Shown: positions 19,434 through 29,061 of the stretch, piece after piece | Layout of the letters: the number at the start of each line of letters is the position of its first letter | Position numbering within the stretch: position 1 is the first letter of the stretch | NCBI GenBank assembly: GCA_022578965.1 | Contig: MU400866.1 | Span: 1-30,430 of the forward strand | Source: Xylaria sp. FL1777 | Taxonomy: Eukaryota > Ascomycota > Sordariomycetes > Xylariales > Xylariaceae | Length of the DNA stretch: 30,430 nt | Reading direction: 5' to 3' | The notes under the pieces: model-generated | The model's input: only the letters and a program-made list of their open reading frames with translations | Database searches by the model: none | What the model was told of the DNA's origin: nothing | Position numbers and translations under genes: made by a program

Positions 19434-20420
19434 GTAACGAACTTAGTGCTGCGTAGTTCCTTGAACCCTTAGCGCAAGTAGCTAACGCATAGCTTACAGG
19501 GTAAACCGCTTCTTTCGCTATGTTCTAGCAAAAGCTAAACTTCTAAGTGCTTTTGTTAGTTAGGAGCATGCAAAGAAGAAACAACTACGTATTTCTTAGA
19601 AGCACTTTGTGCTAAATGCACAGCTACTGTTTTGCAGGCAAGAGGCAGGTTCATGAATATCAGTTATAAAAGGTTCTTTTGTAAGGTTTATAACGGCCTG
19701 TTTTCGTAAAACGTAGATCTAGCATGCTACATAGATCTATGTGCTATGGCATAGCAGCTTCCCGGCATTATTGAAGTGTTCGAAGCGCTAGTAAAAGCAG
19801 TAGGTATTAATTAAGACTTTAATGCGGTTAGCAAATCAGCAAGCCGTAAGAGCAGCTATAAAGTGCAAATCAAGCAAGTTCTTGTCCTGAAAAAAGTCGG
19901 TATATAGTAGAAAAAGCAACTAAGGGAGAAAATAAAGCGCTAGTAAAGGAAAAGAAATCCGTAGCAGCAAAATGCAAAGCAAAAAAAAAAAGAAAAAAAG
20001 AAGAAAAAAAAAAAAGAAGATAAAGAAAAGAGGGCTAGAAAAAAATAAAAGAGGAGGAAAAAGAAAGAGACAGGGCTAAAGAGAGAAAAGAAAGGAAGTT
20101 TATACTAGAGAAAAGCGTAGCCTTAGAGAAGAACGTAGCTTCGGAGGGTTTTCTTACGCCTAATGCCTGGCTAAATTATCTAATATATTACTGCCTGGCA
20201 AAACTACTATAAACGTTACTTCTTAGCTAAATAGCGTTTATAACGTAAAAGAAATAAGTGCTTGCTGCTGCTATAGCGCGTAATAAAACGAGCATACTAG
20301 TATTATTGCTAATAAACTATAGCTTACCGAGACACAAAAGTAGTAAAACAAGCGTACTAGTAATATTGCTAATAAACTATAGCCTATAAAGATACAGGAA
20401 TAGTAAAACAAGCGTACTAA
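19434..20420 (+). pseudogene. RIP-degraded gene relic with long charged coiled-coil segment
   Basis: Frame 3 is protein-like from about 19434 to the A-runs near 19990. It includes ACKEETTTYFLEALCAKCTA near 19567, RGRFMNISYKRFFCKVYNG around an ATG at 19653, and GIIEVFEALVKAVGIN near 19763. Only TAA/TAG interrupt it, and no TGA was seen. A Lys/Arg/Gln-rich segment follows. After the long A-runs the best frame becomes 2, with KERDRAKERKERKFILEKSV, then ASEGFLTPNAWLNYL near 20140. The 60-bp tandem repeat at 20281 is also open in this frame. The charged region predicts a coiled coil. No known family was recognised, and the frame change is probably an A-run indel. Confidence 0.45.
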
Positions 20421-20421
20421 G
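20281..20421 (+). repeat. 60-bp tandem repeat, ~2.3 copies
   Basis: TAATAAAACGAGCATACTAG (20281), TAGTAAAACAAGCGTACTAG (20341) and TAGTAAAACAAGCGTACTAA (20401) mark unit starts. Each full unit contains ATTGCTAATAAACTATAGC. The unit is a multiple of three and lies within a protein-like frame. Confidence 0.85.
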
Positions 20422-20436
20422 CCTAACTACGTTATG

Positions 20437-21395
20437 TATTAGGTATATACATAGGTATTAGAATAGGACCTAGAAAGGTCTTCTTAAACCGGTTGTAAGG
20501 CAGAATGGCGCCCACTACGCGGAAAGCGCACATATACTTTGTACCTTGTACTGCAATAGGGACCTGCGTGCTTTGCTGTACCAAAAGTAGCATTTACTAC
20601 TGCAAACCGATAGATATGCCTAGAACCGATAGCAGGGTGTAAAAAGGTTATTACTGGGCCGGAACATATATCTATTAATATGCTTTAAGATACTATACAA
20701 GCAACTAAGCTAGAAAACAAAAGCGATGTTTTCTTTAACTACTTTGCTTTTTTTCTTGCTTTAGTAGTATAATAGCAATACATGCTGCTACTCGTAGAAA
20801 AATCTAGGTTTAAGTCTTAGCTAAAGCACGGTATAAGCAATATGTTTATACTAATAAGCATATGCTTACTTGATTTTTTTTTTTTTTCAAGGCAACACTA
20901 CGTGTTGCCTTTTTTTATACAATATATAGCGCTATTAATACTACTTTTTTGTATTCTTTTCCTTGCCGACGTTCTACCAAAAAGCGTCTTTTCCGAGAAG
21001 GCATTAGATGTACAAAACATATAAAGTGTTTTTGCTATGTATTTTTTGCTTTTTATTTGTTTTAAACATAAATTAGTTCTTAAAAAACCTTTGTTTTAAG
21101 CAAGCGCTACTTCTTTACGTACTTATTGTAGCTATTGTTTGTACTTGTATACCTGCTTACCTTAACCTAGGTTTTCTTGCGTAAAAACGCTACTAAGCCG
21201 CTTCGTGGACAACTTGCTTTTTTCCTTTCTTTTTTCTAACTTCTTTTGCTTTTTAGAAAGCACGCTTGCTAAAGCCAAGATCTTATACCACTTATATATG
21301 TTTTTTCCTTTTGCTTGCGATTCTTTTAGCTTTTCTTATTGTTTCTCTGAAGCAAGTTTTGCTTACAAAACCTAACTAGCTTGCTATGCTTCTTT
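20437..21395 (+). pseudogene. RIP-degraded gene relic, unknown family
   Basis: Frame 1 runs for about 320 codons with only TAA/TAG stops noticed. The N-terminal part is well preserved: CKAEWRPLRGKRTYTLYLVL near 20497, VPKVAFTTANRQICLEPIAG near 20580, and GPEHISINMLQDTIQATKLE near 20660. An uninterrupted 60-codon piece begins at the ATG at 20842. From about 20870 the sequence is T-rich and reads as a Phe/Leu/Tyr/Cys-rich protein. That could be membrane-like but is also what RIP of Pro/Ser/Cys codons produces. The frame then passes to frame 2 at about 21386. The family is not recognised. Confidence 0.4.
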
Positions 21396-21919
21396 TTTTT
21401 ACTGCAGCTTTTCTAAGCAAAGTTTTAAGTAGCTTTGCAGGTTCTTACCTCTTTGCTTTCTCTATGCGTTATAACACGTATGCTAAGCTTGTTGCCTATA
21501 AGGAAAGCGTAGAATATGCGAAGGCTATAGTTTCTTTGCGCTTTAATAACGTAGCACTGTTAAACGATGCACTTGTTTTTTGCGGGTCTGGTCCTATAGA
21601 AAGTAGCTGCTTATTACGAGCACTACAAGCGCGTAGCACGAAGGACTAGCTTAATACAGCAATCCGACGGTAGCTATATAGCGCTTTTAGTTTTAAGCAA
21701 TAAAAACAACAATTCTGCAGCTTTATGCGCAGCTTTTGGCCTTCGGACGAGAAATTCTGTAAAAACCTTCTGTTTCTTTTTTTCCTGTGCTAAACTACTT
21801 ACGGCCTTATTAGAAAATGCGGCTTGCTATCTGTTTTACGATCCAGAAAAATAGAACTATTATAACGAATTCATAAAGTATTTAGAATAAAAGAGCGTAT
21901 GCTCATACAATAATAATGA
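21386..21919 (+). pseudogene. Gene relic, continuation in frame 2, ends in TGA
   Basis: An ATG at 21386 opens 87 uninterrupted codons containing YNTYAKLVAYKESVEYAKAI and LNDALVFCGSGPIESSCLL. After TAG at 21647 the frame remains protein-like (NTAIRRQLYSAFSFK, then CSFMRSFWPSDEKFCKNLL) to a TGA at 21917-21919. Codon use here is less TpA-biased than in the neighbours. It is probably the C-terminal part of the same gene as 20437-21395, with the ATG being incidental. The function is unknown. Confidence 0.4.
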
Positions 21920-21950
21920 TTATAATCTATATATTAACCTTTTTTGAAGC

Positions 21951-22440
21951 ACGGAGGTTTAGCAGCTAGCGATTAGCAACGAGGGCATTAAAAACAAGCA
22001 TGACTTTTGTATAGTGTTGCAAAGCCGTAAAAAGTACTAAGCTTGCGCAAAGATTCTATAACGGTGCAAGAACGAGGTACTCGCGCAATTTGCAGAAGAG
22101 TTAGGCATCTACCTTAGCGCAGCGTCTGTAGTCTTGAAGGCAGCACCTTTTTTGTTCCGTTATTCTATAGGCCTATTTACTACTGCTGCTAAAAGCGTAG
22201 TTCCTTCTAGTTACTAAAAGCTAAAGATAAGCTATAGCAAGCTTCAGAAACCTAAAATAAAGTAGTGCACCAGGAATAAAAGTACTACAAAGGAAAGCAA
22301 TATTAAAATACAGAACCTACTGGCACTTATATGTAAAATAATAATGCTATTAAGAAAGAACTAGCTTGCTACTTAAGCAAAAACTAAGTTGCTTCTAGCT
22401 ATGTACTATACAAAGCACGAATATATGCTAGCATGCTTTA
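21951..22440 (+). pseudogene. Gene relic, frame 3, unknown family
   Basis: It follows the previous frame by about 30 bases. It reads ISNEGIKNKHDFCIVLQ near 21978, KNEVLAQFAEELGIYLSAA near 22066, VVLKAAPFLFRYSIGLFTTA near 22131 and a lysine-rich tail. Stops are TAA/TAG only as far as I could read. The close spacing and same strand suggest it is another exon or indel-shifted part of the preceding relic. Confidence 0.35.
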
Positions 22441-22478
22441 CGAATTAAGTAAAAAAAGATCTATTTATGCTATTCTGC

Positions 22479-22775
22479 TTACTGTACTGCTTTGTTTTCT
22501 ATTTTTATTGCTACATAGTATAAAAACGCTATAGTTTTACTACTAAGCAAGACTTGATTAGTTATATATAAACCTAAGCATATGCCATAATTTATACCTA
22601 GACTTTTCCGTATAAACCTTTGCATATATATATGCCTAGCTATAAGGACCTTTCTATATAAAGCTAGCTGTAAAACCCCTTCTATAAAAAGAAAAAAAGG
22701 AATAACTATTATTTTTAGCATACTATAATTTATAAATACTTGCATTACGCAAATAGTTATAACACCAAAGTACAT
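22479..22775 (-). CDS. Open minus-strand frame (98 aa), hydrophobic N-terminus, unknown
   Basis: An ATG at 22775 (minus strand) opens 98 codons without a stop. The N-terminal ~35 residues are hydrophobic (VFINYSMLKIIVIPFFLFIE), followed by a basic Tyr/Ile/Leu-rich part (YRKVLIARHIYMQRFIRKSL). High Ile and Tyr content suggests mutated DNA. It is the only substantial open frame between the relics at 22440 and 23149, but nothing identifies it. Confidence 0.25.
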   Translation of the reverse strand: MYFGVITICVMQVFINYSMLKIIVIPFFLFIEGVLQLALYRKVLIARHIYMQRFIRKSLGINYGICLGLYITNQVLLSSKTIAFLYYVAIKIENKAVQ

Positions 22776-23148
22776 GCATTACTTTTCTGCATACTTTATA
22801 CGCTAACATAAGTACATTAAGCACAATATACTAACTGCATTTTTATTCATTGGAATTCTTTTTTTTTAAGGTATTTTTATCTGCTTAATAAGTTTGTGCA
22901 TTATGTCTAGTGCCTTTATAGATGTTATACTATTTTTAACCCGTTTATGCCTTCTTTGTTAGATTACTTCTTTTTTTTTCTTCTTTGCATTCTACTACTT
23001 TTTTCTCTTTTGTTTCTGGTATTCTTTGATTACCTGGTACTATACGCGGTTTTTTATGCAATAGTTGCTTTTGTTTTGTTTTGCTACGCTTGCTACTCCT
23101 ATGGTTGTTTTTTCGAAGCATTTCTGCGTATTAGCGCAAAATAGCTAA

Positions 23149-24300
23149 CTAATGCATGATTTCTTGTGCTTTTTTTGTTATGAAGTTTATTAAGTCTAAC
23201 ATAACTGTTCCTGAGCTTCCGAAATGCATATGTACTTTATTTTTCCCTAGACTTAATTGCTTTTCTGCCTTAAGTAAAGTAGTCTGTATTTTTGCTGTTA
23301 AAACTAGGGGTAGCCTTTTAAAATCAACCGATAGTATTTTTGTTATTCTTTGAACCTTCTTAGCAGATAGGATTCTTTCTGTATAGAAAGGCATAAGCCT
23401 AGCTGCTTTAAAGCTAGATTAAATATTGTTTTCTGTAAAAGCTTGTTAAAACACGTTTAAAAACGCAGCTAGAAAATCTGCTTTGTCTATGTAGGTTAAA
23501 TGCTACTGTATGAACCGTTTTGTATATTGCTTGTAATGCTGTTAGAAAACACAAAAAAGGACTAAATCGAAAGGCTAAAGCTTATAAGACAAATAGACTA
23601 GCATTCGAAGGGGAAGTATATTGTTAGCGTAGCAATATTTCTCAAATTCTGTTGTATAGTAGCTTTCTTAAACATTTAAGATTAAAAGGCGTTTAGCTCC
23701 CTTGGTATAGCTTTTTGTATGGGCATCGAAGTGTTGGATTTAACTTCTGGCTATTTCGGGCATACTATAGCTATTCTTGGACAAGCCAATGACTTAGTTA
23801 GCTAGTAGTTTTTTGTTGCGATATTATAATACTAAGTGCACTTTGCTTGGGAAAATAAAGTATAGTAGCACTGCCTAACCTTAAAAGTTAATGGCCTGAT
23901 TTACTGTCACCCATACTCTGCTTTTTGGCTTTGCTTGCCTAAAACGTCCATGTTTTTTGGCGCTAGTTACCACTATTAGGCCAGTACTTTTGCGCATTCA
24001 AAACCCCATTTCGCCAAAGTTGTAAATATTTTCTACCTGTATGCCATGTTTTACAATAGTATAGCCAACCTGCATAAACTATTCCTAATAGGTTTTAAGA
24101 TTTTTATTGCAGGTTAGCTGCTCGTGTTAACGTTGATGCCCGCGCGTTTAAAGAGCTAGTAGTCGGGTTCCGAGGTTTAAAGCCGCGTTATTGCTAGCTA
24201 AGAACGCGTTATAGTTGCGTAAAAGAAAATTAGCGATATGTTCCCTGTAAGCAAGCCAGAAAAAGAAATGCTTGCGTAAGTCGATTGATGCTATGTTGTG
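23149..24300 (-). pseudogene. RIP-degraded minus-strand gene relic, unknown family
   Basis: Reading the minus strand from about 24300, one frame is protein-like for over 250 codons. It has Trp-bearing segments such as GIVYAGWLYYCKTWHTGRKY and LQLWRNGVLNAQKYWPNSGN, and KSGHQLLRLGSATILYFPKQ. Stops are mostly TAA/TAG, plus TGA near 23645. Near 23400 the best frame changes. The last 81 codons (ATG complement at 23392-23394, stop at 23149) are uninterrupted and end GKNKVHMHFGSSGTVMLDLI followed by NFITKKAQEI. This C-terminus is basic and well preserved. Retained TGG codons show mutation was moderate here. No family was recognised. Confidence 0.45.
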
Positions 24301-25040
24301 TTATTGTTTTATTTTTAGCCATTGTTCCGATTTAGCGTAACTATTAGTTCTTTAGCTCTAGGTCTTTTGTTAAAACGTTATATAAAAACACCTATTAGCG
24401 CAAAAAACGTATAAAGATTTGTTTTTTTGCTTGAGGAGCTAATTTGCGATTTGCTTGTGTTTTTATAGTAAAAAACAATACTAAGGAAGGAAAACGTAAA
24501 AAGAAAAGATAAGAATTCTTAAAACTAAAATTTAAGTACTTAAGTAATGCTATTTAGAATTCAAAACGTTTTTTAGCTATTTTTTTATTGTTCCTAGAAA
24601 AGAAATGTAATTCGAACGAGAAACAAGAGAAAAAAAACTACATATATATATATAAAACTAAAAGCTTCGCAAAGCAAATAAAGCACTTAGCAAGCGCTAA
24701 AAAGGTAAAAAAAGGCGCCTACAGGATAAAAAAAGTCTTATTATAAAAGATGCAATAGATTTAATAGCCTAAAAGGGTATAAAAGAGCTAGTGCGGTTAC
24801 AAACGTCAAAAAAACGTAGTGGTAGTAAGTCGAGTTTGCTGCGCTAGCAACAATATAAACGGTGCAGCAAAACCGGCTATAATGCAAGGACTTGTGATAA
24901 GAATATAGAAACAAGTAATAAATTAAAATCCAATTGATTTTTAATAATAAATGCTTTAGTTGTAAAGTTGTTAATAATTGAACTTAATAAAATAGTGAAA
25001 AGTGCGTTGCTTGCTTGTGAACCACGTTAGATATTAAGAG
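24301..25040. other. AT-rich spacer, no supported gene
   Basis: It contains a TATATA run near 24645, A-rich DNA, and a piece with CpG (24820-24880) that may be gene debris. No frame or repeat unit could be supported. Confidence 0.45.
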
Positions 25041-25443
25041 TTACTACAAGCACATAAGAAATTGCTAGAGACATATAACGCTTATAGCCACATAATGAAT
25101 AATTTCGTAACCACTAGTTGTAATACAGTTTTAAACTAGCTATTTGGACTAAAATCAAGTGCTCTATTTAAAAACACTAACAGCTTAGTTATAGGACCAA
25201 TGGTTGTTACGCTATTCATGCTATATGCTTATATGCTCTAGAGAATCCATATAGTAGCATATATGTAAATATCTCTGCGACCGTTGGCCCTACAGAGAAG
25301 CCGTTGGTATTTCCGAATAGCTCTTTCCATTTGGAACTAAACGATGTGTCTTTTGTTGGAGTGTGATGGGTGGTTGTGAAGTTGTTCGTTATGTGGCTGT
25401 AAGCGTTATGTGTTTGTATTAATTTCTTATGTGTCTGTATTAA
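25041..25443. repeat. Large imperfect inverted repeat, arms ~190 bp
   Basis: 25041-25063 pairs with 25421-25443, and pairing continues inward to about 25232 / 25250. Right-arm words such as CACATAACGCTTACAGCCAC (minus strand) correspond to CATATAACGCTTATAGCCAC in the left arm. The left arm carries T where the right has C and A where it has G. Both arms encode homologous peptides (NAYSHITNNF versus NAYSHIMNNF). The right arm is TpG-rich and unmutated; the left shows RIP-type changes and an in-frame TAG. Confidence 0.75.
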
Positions 25444-25530
25444 TTTTTTATGTGTCTGTATTAATTTTTTAGAGGAATTGCTACAAACACATAACGCTTT
25501 TATTGGCTTTATTTCAAAAGGGTAGTGCAT
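25216..25530 (-). CDS. Intact small ORF (104 aa) with KKLIQTH repeats, unknown conserved-looking protein
   Basis: The minus-strand ATG at 25528-25530 opens an uninterrupted frame ending in TAG at 25216-25218. Residues about 21-41 are three tandem copies of the heptapeptide KKLIQTH (21-bp repeats). The rest is hydrophilic and then ends SVGPTVAEIFTYMLLYGF. A diverged second copy in inverted orientation at 25041-25232 (residues NAYSHIMNNF.., LFGLKSS, FKNTNSLVIGP) shows that the amino-acid sequence, not just the DNA, is related. Base composition is unlike the surroundings: 25341-25400 has many TpG and one TpA on the plus strand. So this segment escaped RIP or arrived later. The family is unknown. 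A fragment of a larger gene is as likely as a complete one. Confidence 0.4.
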   Translation of the reverse strand: MHYPFEIKPIKALCVCSNSSKKLIQTHKKLIQTHKKLIQTHNAYSHITNNFTTTHHTPTKDTSFSSKWKELFGNTNGFSVGPTVAEIFTYMLLYGFSRAYKHIA

Positions 25531-25689
25531 ACCGTATTTTCTTATTTACCTAATGTTGTTTATTTCCTATTTCTTTTTATACATTCTGTTGATTTAATTC
25601 TGTTTATACACTTTACTCTGTTGATACTAAAAACATATTTATTACATACTTTAATTTTGTAATTCTAATTAACCTTTATATTATATGAT

Positions 25690-27060
25690 GTTTTCTTAAG
25701 CTTTTGAGCTTTAGTTGTTTTGTAGGCGCGCTTTTACTCTAGATAATTTATCTTATTGTCAAAAAAAATAACGCACGTTTTGTTATTTTTCTTTTTGTTT
25801 ACCTCTGCTACATAATAAGCTATTTACTGCTTCTGTAACTACTTTAACTCGCCGATCCTCTATATTTAGTTGTAGTGGCAATAGTGTTTTTTTATTTTAT
25901 GGCCTTGGTAACGATAATGCCTACCTTTACCTTTTTAGTACCGTTTTGTACCTGCGTGGCTGTAAAGGGCTTAACAAGCTAGCATGGGAGAACTGTACTG
26001 ATTATGAGATTTTCTTTGGCAATACTTTCTGTAACCCACCAAGGTTCCAACGTGTATGAATGCCTATGCCTGGCCCGGAAACTAGTTTTACTTCTATTCC
26101 TTTAATATTTTAGTCTGCCGAACCGTTTTGCACTGTTAGCTCGCTAACTGCTACTCAGGAAGAATTTAAATCGGCCTTAAGGTTGGTTTGTGAAGTCGTA
26201 AAAGAAGGTTGATAGCTTTTTATGGATTTGGTTCGTTCGTATGAACGCGTACGTTAGTAGAAACATAAACAGGGGTGGTTACTATTAAATTTGGATAGCT
26301 ACGATTTTTCTTTTTTATATTTACTGCCCCGAAGTTCACCGGCAAAGTTACTTGTACTAAGTTTAATTGGAGGCACTTTATTTATAACGGTGTTGCTTGA
26401 ACAGATTTCTTTTGTGCTAGCTTTGCTGTTTAAAGCAAGCATCTTGTTAGCTAGCTACCATTTACTGTCCTTAGTTCTAGAGACCATTCCTAACCCACTT
26501 ATTTTAAGCGACCTATTTTCTATAGCTAACGCGCTTTTTGATCACGTTAATTTATTTGCGAAGAATAATAGGTTTAGTATTGCCAAAAACTACTTATACT
26601 TGTTTAAAAAACAACTAATTTGATTTTTTATTTAATGTAACCGATTTAGACAAGTTAAGAAGAGCAAAGGTGAGGAACTTTAGCAGCAAAAGTCTTAGAA
26701 AACTAGCTGCGAATGGGTAATTATTGCTGAGGCTATAAACGAGGGTTAATGGTTATTACAATTATACAAAGATACAAAACATCACTAGCATAACTATGGC
26801 CTTAACCTTAGACCTCTTTGCTTACCTTTTTCCTTGCAAGCTTACGAACTTAATAAGAGCAACTGTTGAATCGACTAGCTGCTGGGTTAGTATTTGGGCT
26901 TAAGATGTCCGAAGCATAGTAAAACAGCAATACGAAAGGTTTGTTTTTACCTAAAACGATATCTAAATTCTTAACATTTGACTATAACCTTGCGAGTTCG
27001 CGTTTTAACATTAAATAATTAGGATTGCTGGAATTAGCGTAGCAACTTTAACTTACCAGG
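25690..27060 (+). pseudogene. RIP-degraded large gene relic, unknown family
   Basis: Frame 2 is protein-like for about 450 codons. It includes ASVTTLTRRSSIFSCSGN near 25830, LYLRGCKGLNKLAWENCTDY near 25950, MPMPGPETSFTSIPLIF near 26062, and QEEFKSALRLVCEVVKEG near 26155. An uninterrupted piece follows (26291-26623) whose Leu/Phe-rich sequence may reflect Pro-to-Leu change. Beyond it come SCEWVIIAEAINEG near 26705 and LGLRCPKHSKTAIRKVC near 26895. TAA/TAG stops dominate. TGA occurs near 26056, 26211, 26621 and 26867, consistent with CGA-to-TGA or genuine exon ends. The next frame starts at the ATG at 27091. It could be the N-terminal half of the same protein. No domain is recognised. Confidence 0.45.
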
Positions 27061-27090
27061 TAGCTAGCACTTCGTCCGCGGAGTGCGGAT

Positions 27091-27789
27091 ATGACAGGAA
27101 ACATAGAAACTAGCGATGCTACAGTAACGCAGCAGCGTTTTAACAGAGAACGCAAAGCTAACGAACTCGCTGATTTAGAAAAGATTATAGATAAGCTTGT
27201 AAAACTAGTATTATAGCTACTAGCGGACAGAAAGTAGGCAAAAGAACTCTCTCTTTGGAAGGACGCAAAAAGAGCGCAACTAGTGTGCTTAATACACAAC
27301 ATAGCAAAAAACTAGCGTAAAGCAAAAACCGGCGACAGAAATAAGAAAAGACAGGGAGAGAAAAAAGAGGGCAGGTAAAAGAAAGAAGACTAGCAGGAAG
27401 CTTTTCTGCGCTTCTTAGCAAGGCAAAAGGTCCAAAAGCTTCAGGAAAAAGAGTTTTTTCGCTTTTTAACCTTACCTTTTGTCTAGCGAGCTAGTTAGTA
27501 AGAACTAATGTTTACAAGGTAGTAAAGCTTCAAGGTAGCAGCGTAAACATTGTTGCATAAGGTTTTTATCCGGCTTTTTGTACGGGTTTTCCTATGGGTA
27601 CACAGGTAAAAAAACGGCGCTGCTAAGCTGCATAGCGGGTTCTTTTTACTCTATAGTACTAGGTGCAAAGAAAAAGCAAGCGTAATGCACTTAACGTCTT
27701 GCTATGGATGCCTGCATTTTATCTGGGCTACGTTTTTTCTTTTGTTTTTGTTCGGATCTTTTATTATAACAACTCTTTGTATTTTATGA
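27091..27789 (+). pseudogene. RIP-degraded coiled-coil protein relic (ATG to TGA, 232 codons)
   Basis: ATG 27091 opens frame 1, which reaches TGA at 27787-27789 with about a dozen TAA/TAG and no internal TGA. The N-terminus reads MTGNIETSDATVTQQRFNRE. A Leu-heptad helix with ELADLEKIIDKLVKLVLQLL follows, then a Lys/Arg/Glu-rich stretch and EAFLRFLARQKVQKLQEKE. The last 40 residues are hydrophobic and T-rich. It is a predicted coiled coil in the first 130 residues. CAG/CAA codons are kept beside TAG/TAA ones. It lies directly downstream of the previous relic in the same direction, so the two may be one gene. There is no known family match. Confidence 0.45.
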
Positions 27790-27829
27790 CCGCTTTTTTT
27801 TTTTCTTTCTTAGTATTTTCTTTTTACTA

Positions 27830-28007
27830 GGAACTGCTATTATTACTATATTGTTTTGTAACTGCTATTGTTATTTTATTGTTAAGTAACCACTATGATT
27901 ACTGTATTATTTACTAACTGCTATGATTACTATATTGTTAATTAACCGCTATTATTATTATATTATTAACTAACCGCTATGATTATTGTATTGTTAAGTA
28001 ATATTAC
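27830..28007 (+). repeat. 28-bp minisatellite, array 1 (~6 units)
   Basis: Units of the form GTAACTGCTATTGTTATTTT plus ATTGTTAA repeat without spacers, with variants CTAACCGCTATGATTATTGT. The array stops at ATATTAC just before the gypsy integrase fragment. The same unit in the same orientation recurs at 29546. Confidence 0.85.
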
Positions 28008-28009
28008 AA

Positions 28010-28444
28010 CAAAAACAAAATGCGAACACTAATATCCCTTAAATCAAAACGAAACGACCAAGCAACAAATTGGAGTTCAAGAAACTTGGTTCTTTCAAAG
28101 TTAAAGAAGTCATTTTACCTACTAACTATAAACTGTTATTACTAAAGAATATGCAGATTTACCTGGTTTTTTACATCTTTCTACTAGAACTAGCGCTTAT
28201 TAATACATTTATCGAAACACAATTAGAAATAGAAACAGACTAGAACGTTTATAAAGTAAAAAATATACTAGATTTCTGTTAGAATAACGACAACATTAAA
28301 TACCTTGTTAAATAGAAAAGATACTCACATGCTAACAATACTTGGGAACTTAAGAAATACTTGGAAACTGCTGTAACAATTGTGAATTAGTTTTACTGCT
28401 AACACTTTGACCGCCTGAAACCAAGGGAAGAAGGTCGGCCTTAA
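28010..28444 (+). pseudogene. Ty3/gypsy (chromovirus) integrase C-terminus with chromodomain, RIP-mutated
   Basis: Frame 2 reads KRPSNKLEFKKLGSFKV at 28052-28102, then NYKLLLLKNMQIYLVFYIFL at about 28127, matching the integrase C-terminal part of Ty3/gypsy pol (family pattern K-x-RPS-x-KL, LG-F-x, MRIHPVFHVSLLEP). A chromodomain follows (VYKVKNILDF near 28247, KYLVK near 28298, NNTWEL near 28334, then FDRLKPREEGRP), ending at TAA 28442-28444. Relative to the family, His, Pro and Ser in IHPVFHVSLLEP are Tyr, Leu and Phe, and the chromodomain Trp after LVK is TAG (28313-28315); all are C-to-T or G-to-A changes. The rest of pol is absent: the fragment begins where minisatellite array 1 ends. It is nuclear integration machinery and non-functional here. 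Confidence 0.88.
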
Positions 28445-29012
28445 AAAAAACATCTAGGGAATCTTAATCAAACTTGGACAAAGCAGCCTGCGCTGCTTTA
28501 GCCCGTTCTTCTTGTTGTTTCTGCTTTTTTGCTAACGCTTTTTGTTCTTTTTTAATACGCTCTATTTCGTCCAATTTATCTAGGGACTGGAGCTCTTGCT
28601 AAACTATTTTGATACTTTTTGCTTTTAGAAAACGTTTTTGTATGCGAAGCTAAGCTAGCTTGCTTAGAACAAAGTTAAGGCTGTTTTAAGCTCGTTTTAG
28701 TTCCTCCTGAACTAAGAGCAGCTGTTGCTCTGCCTGCTTTTTTTTTTCCTTAAAACAACGGTGCTTAGAGACTATGTTATTAATTAAGTTAATTGGGACC
28801 CCTGATCCGTTGCAGGAACGGCCAGCGCGTACGCACTTGAAGCAGCAAAACATATTATCTGTTATTTTGCACATTAATAACCAATTAAAGCAGCAAAAAC
28901 AAGGCATGACTTTATAACTAGTGGAGTCAATAAAGGAAGCAAGAACGAGTTTCTGCTTTGTTTTTAATAAGCGGTTAGTTCTTTTAATACGCCTCGACAT
29001 TTTGACGCGCAA
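28430..29012 (-). pseudogene. Antisense accessory gene of the gypsy element: zinc-motif plus coiled-coil protein, RIP-broken
   Basis: On the minus strand, codons from 29012 encode a basic start, then a Cys-rich segment with CFCCFNWLLMCK and CFKCVRAGRSCNG, then a Lys/Gln/Glu coiled coil. A TAA at 28686-28688 interrupts it. The same frame continues as a charged coiled coil (LQSLDKLDEIERIKKEQKA near 28600) with further TAA/TAG but no TGA, to about 28464 or beyond. C-x2-C-V-R-x-G-R-x-C-x-G followed by a long coiled coil is a layout I know from abundant hypothetical proteins of Pezizomycotina found in repeats. It lies between the integrase stop and the polypurine tract, opposite in direction to pol, and slightly overlaps or abuts the pol end. 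The likely original length is about 190 residues. Its function is unknown; nucleic-acid binding by the Cys motif is an inference. Confidence 0.6.
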
Positions 29013-29040
29013 AGGAAAAGAAAGGAAAATACTTACGGAA

Positions 29041-29059
29041 AATTGTTAGAACAACAATT
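29041..29059. repeat. Small hairpin before the polypurine tract
   Basis: AATTGTT and AACAATT (7-bp stem) flank the loop AGAAC, directly upstream of the purine tract. No function is established. Confidence 0.5.
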
Positions 29060-29061
29060 CT

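Noticed and set aside
22947..23144. 65-codon plus-strand Phe/Leu/Tyr-rich frame
   Set aside because: T-rich DNA with no start context or motif; looks like compositional openness.
27830..28007. CRISPR-like array of 28-bp repeats
   Set aside because: Units are directly abutting with no unique spacers, and the context is eukaryotic.
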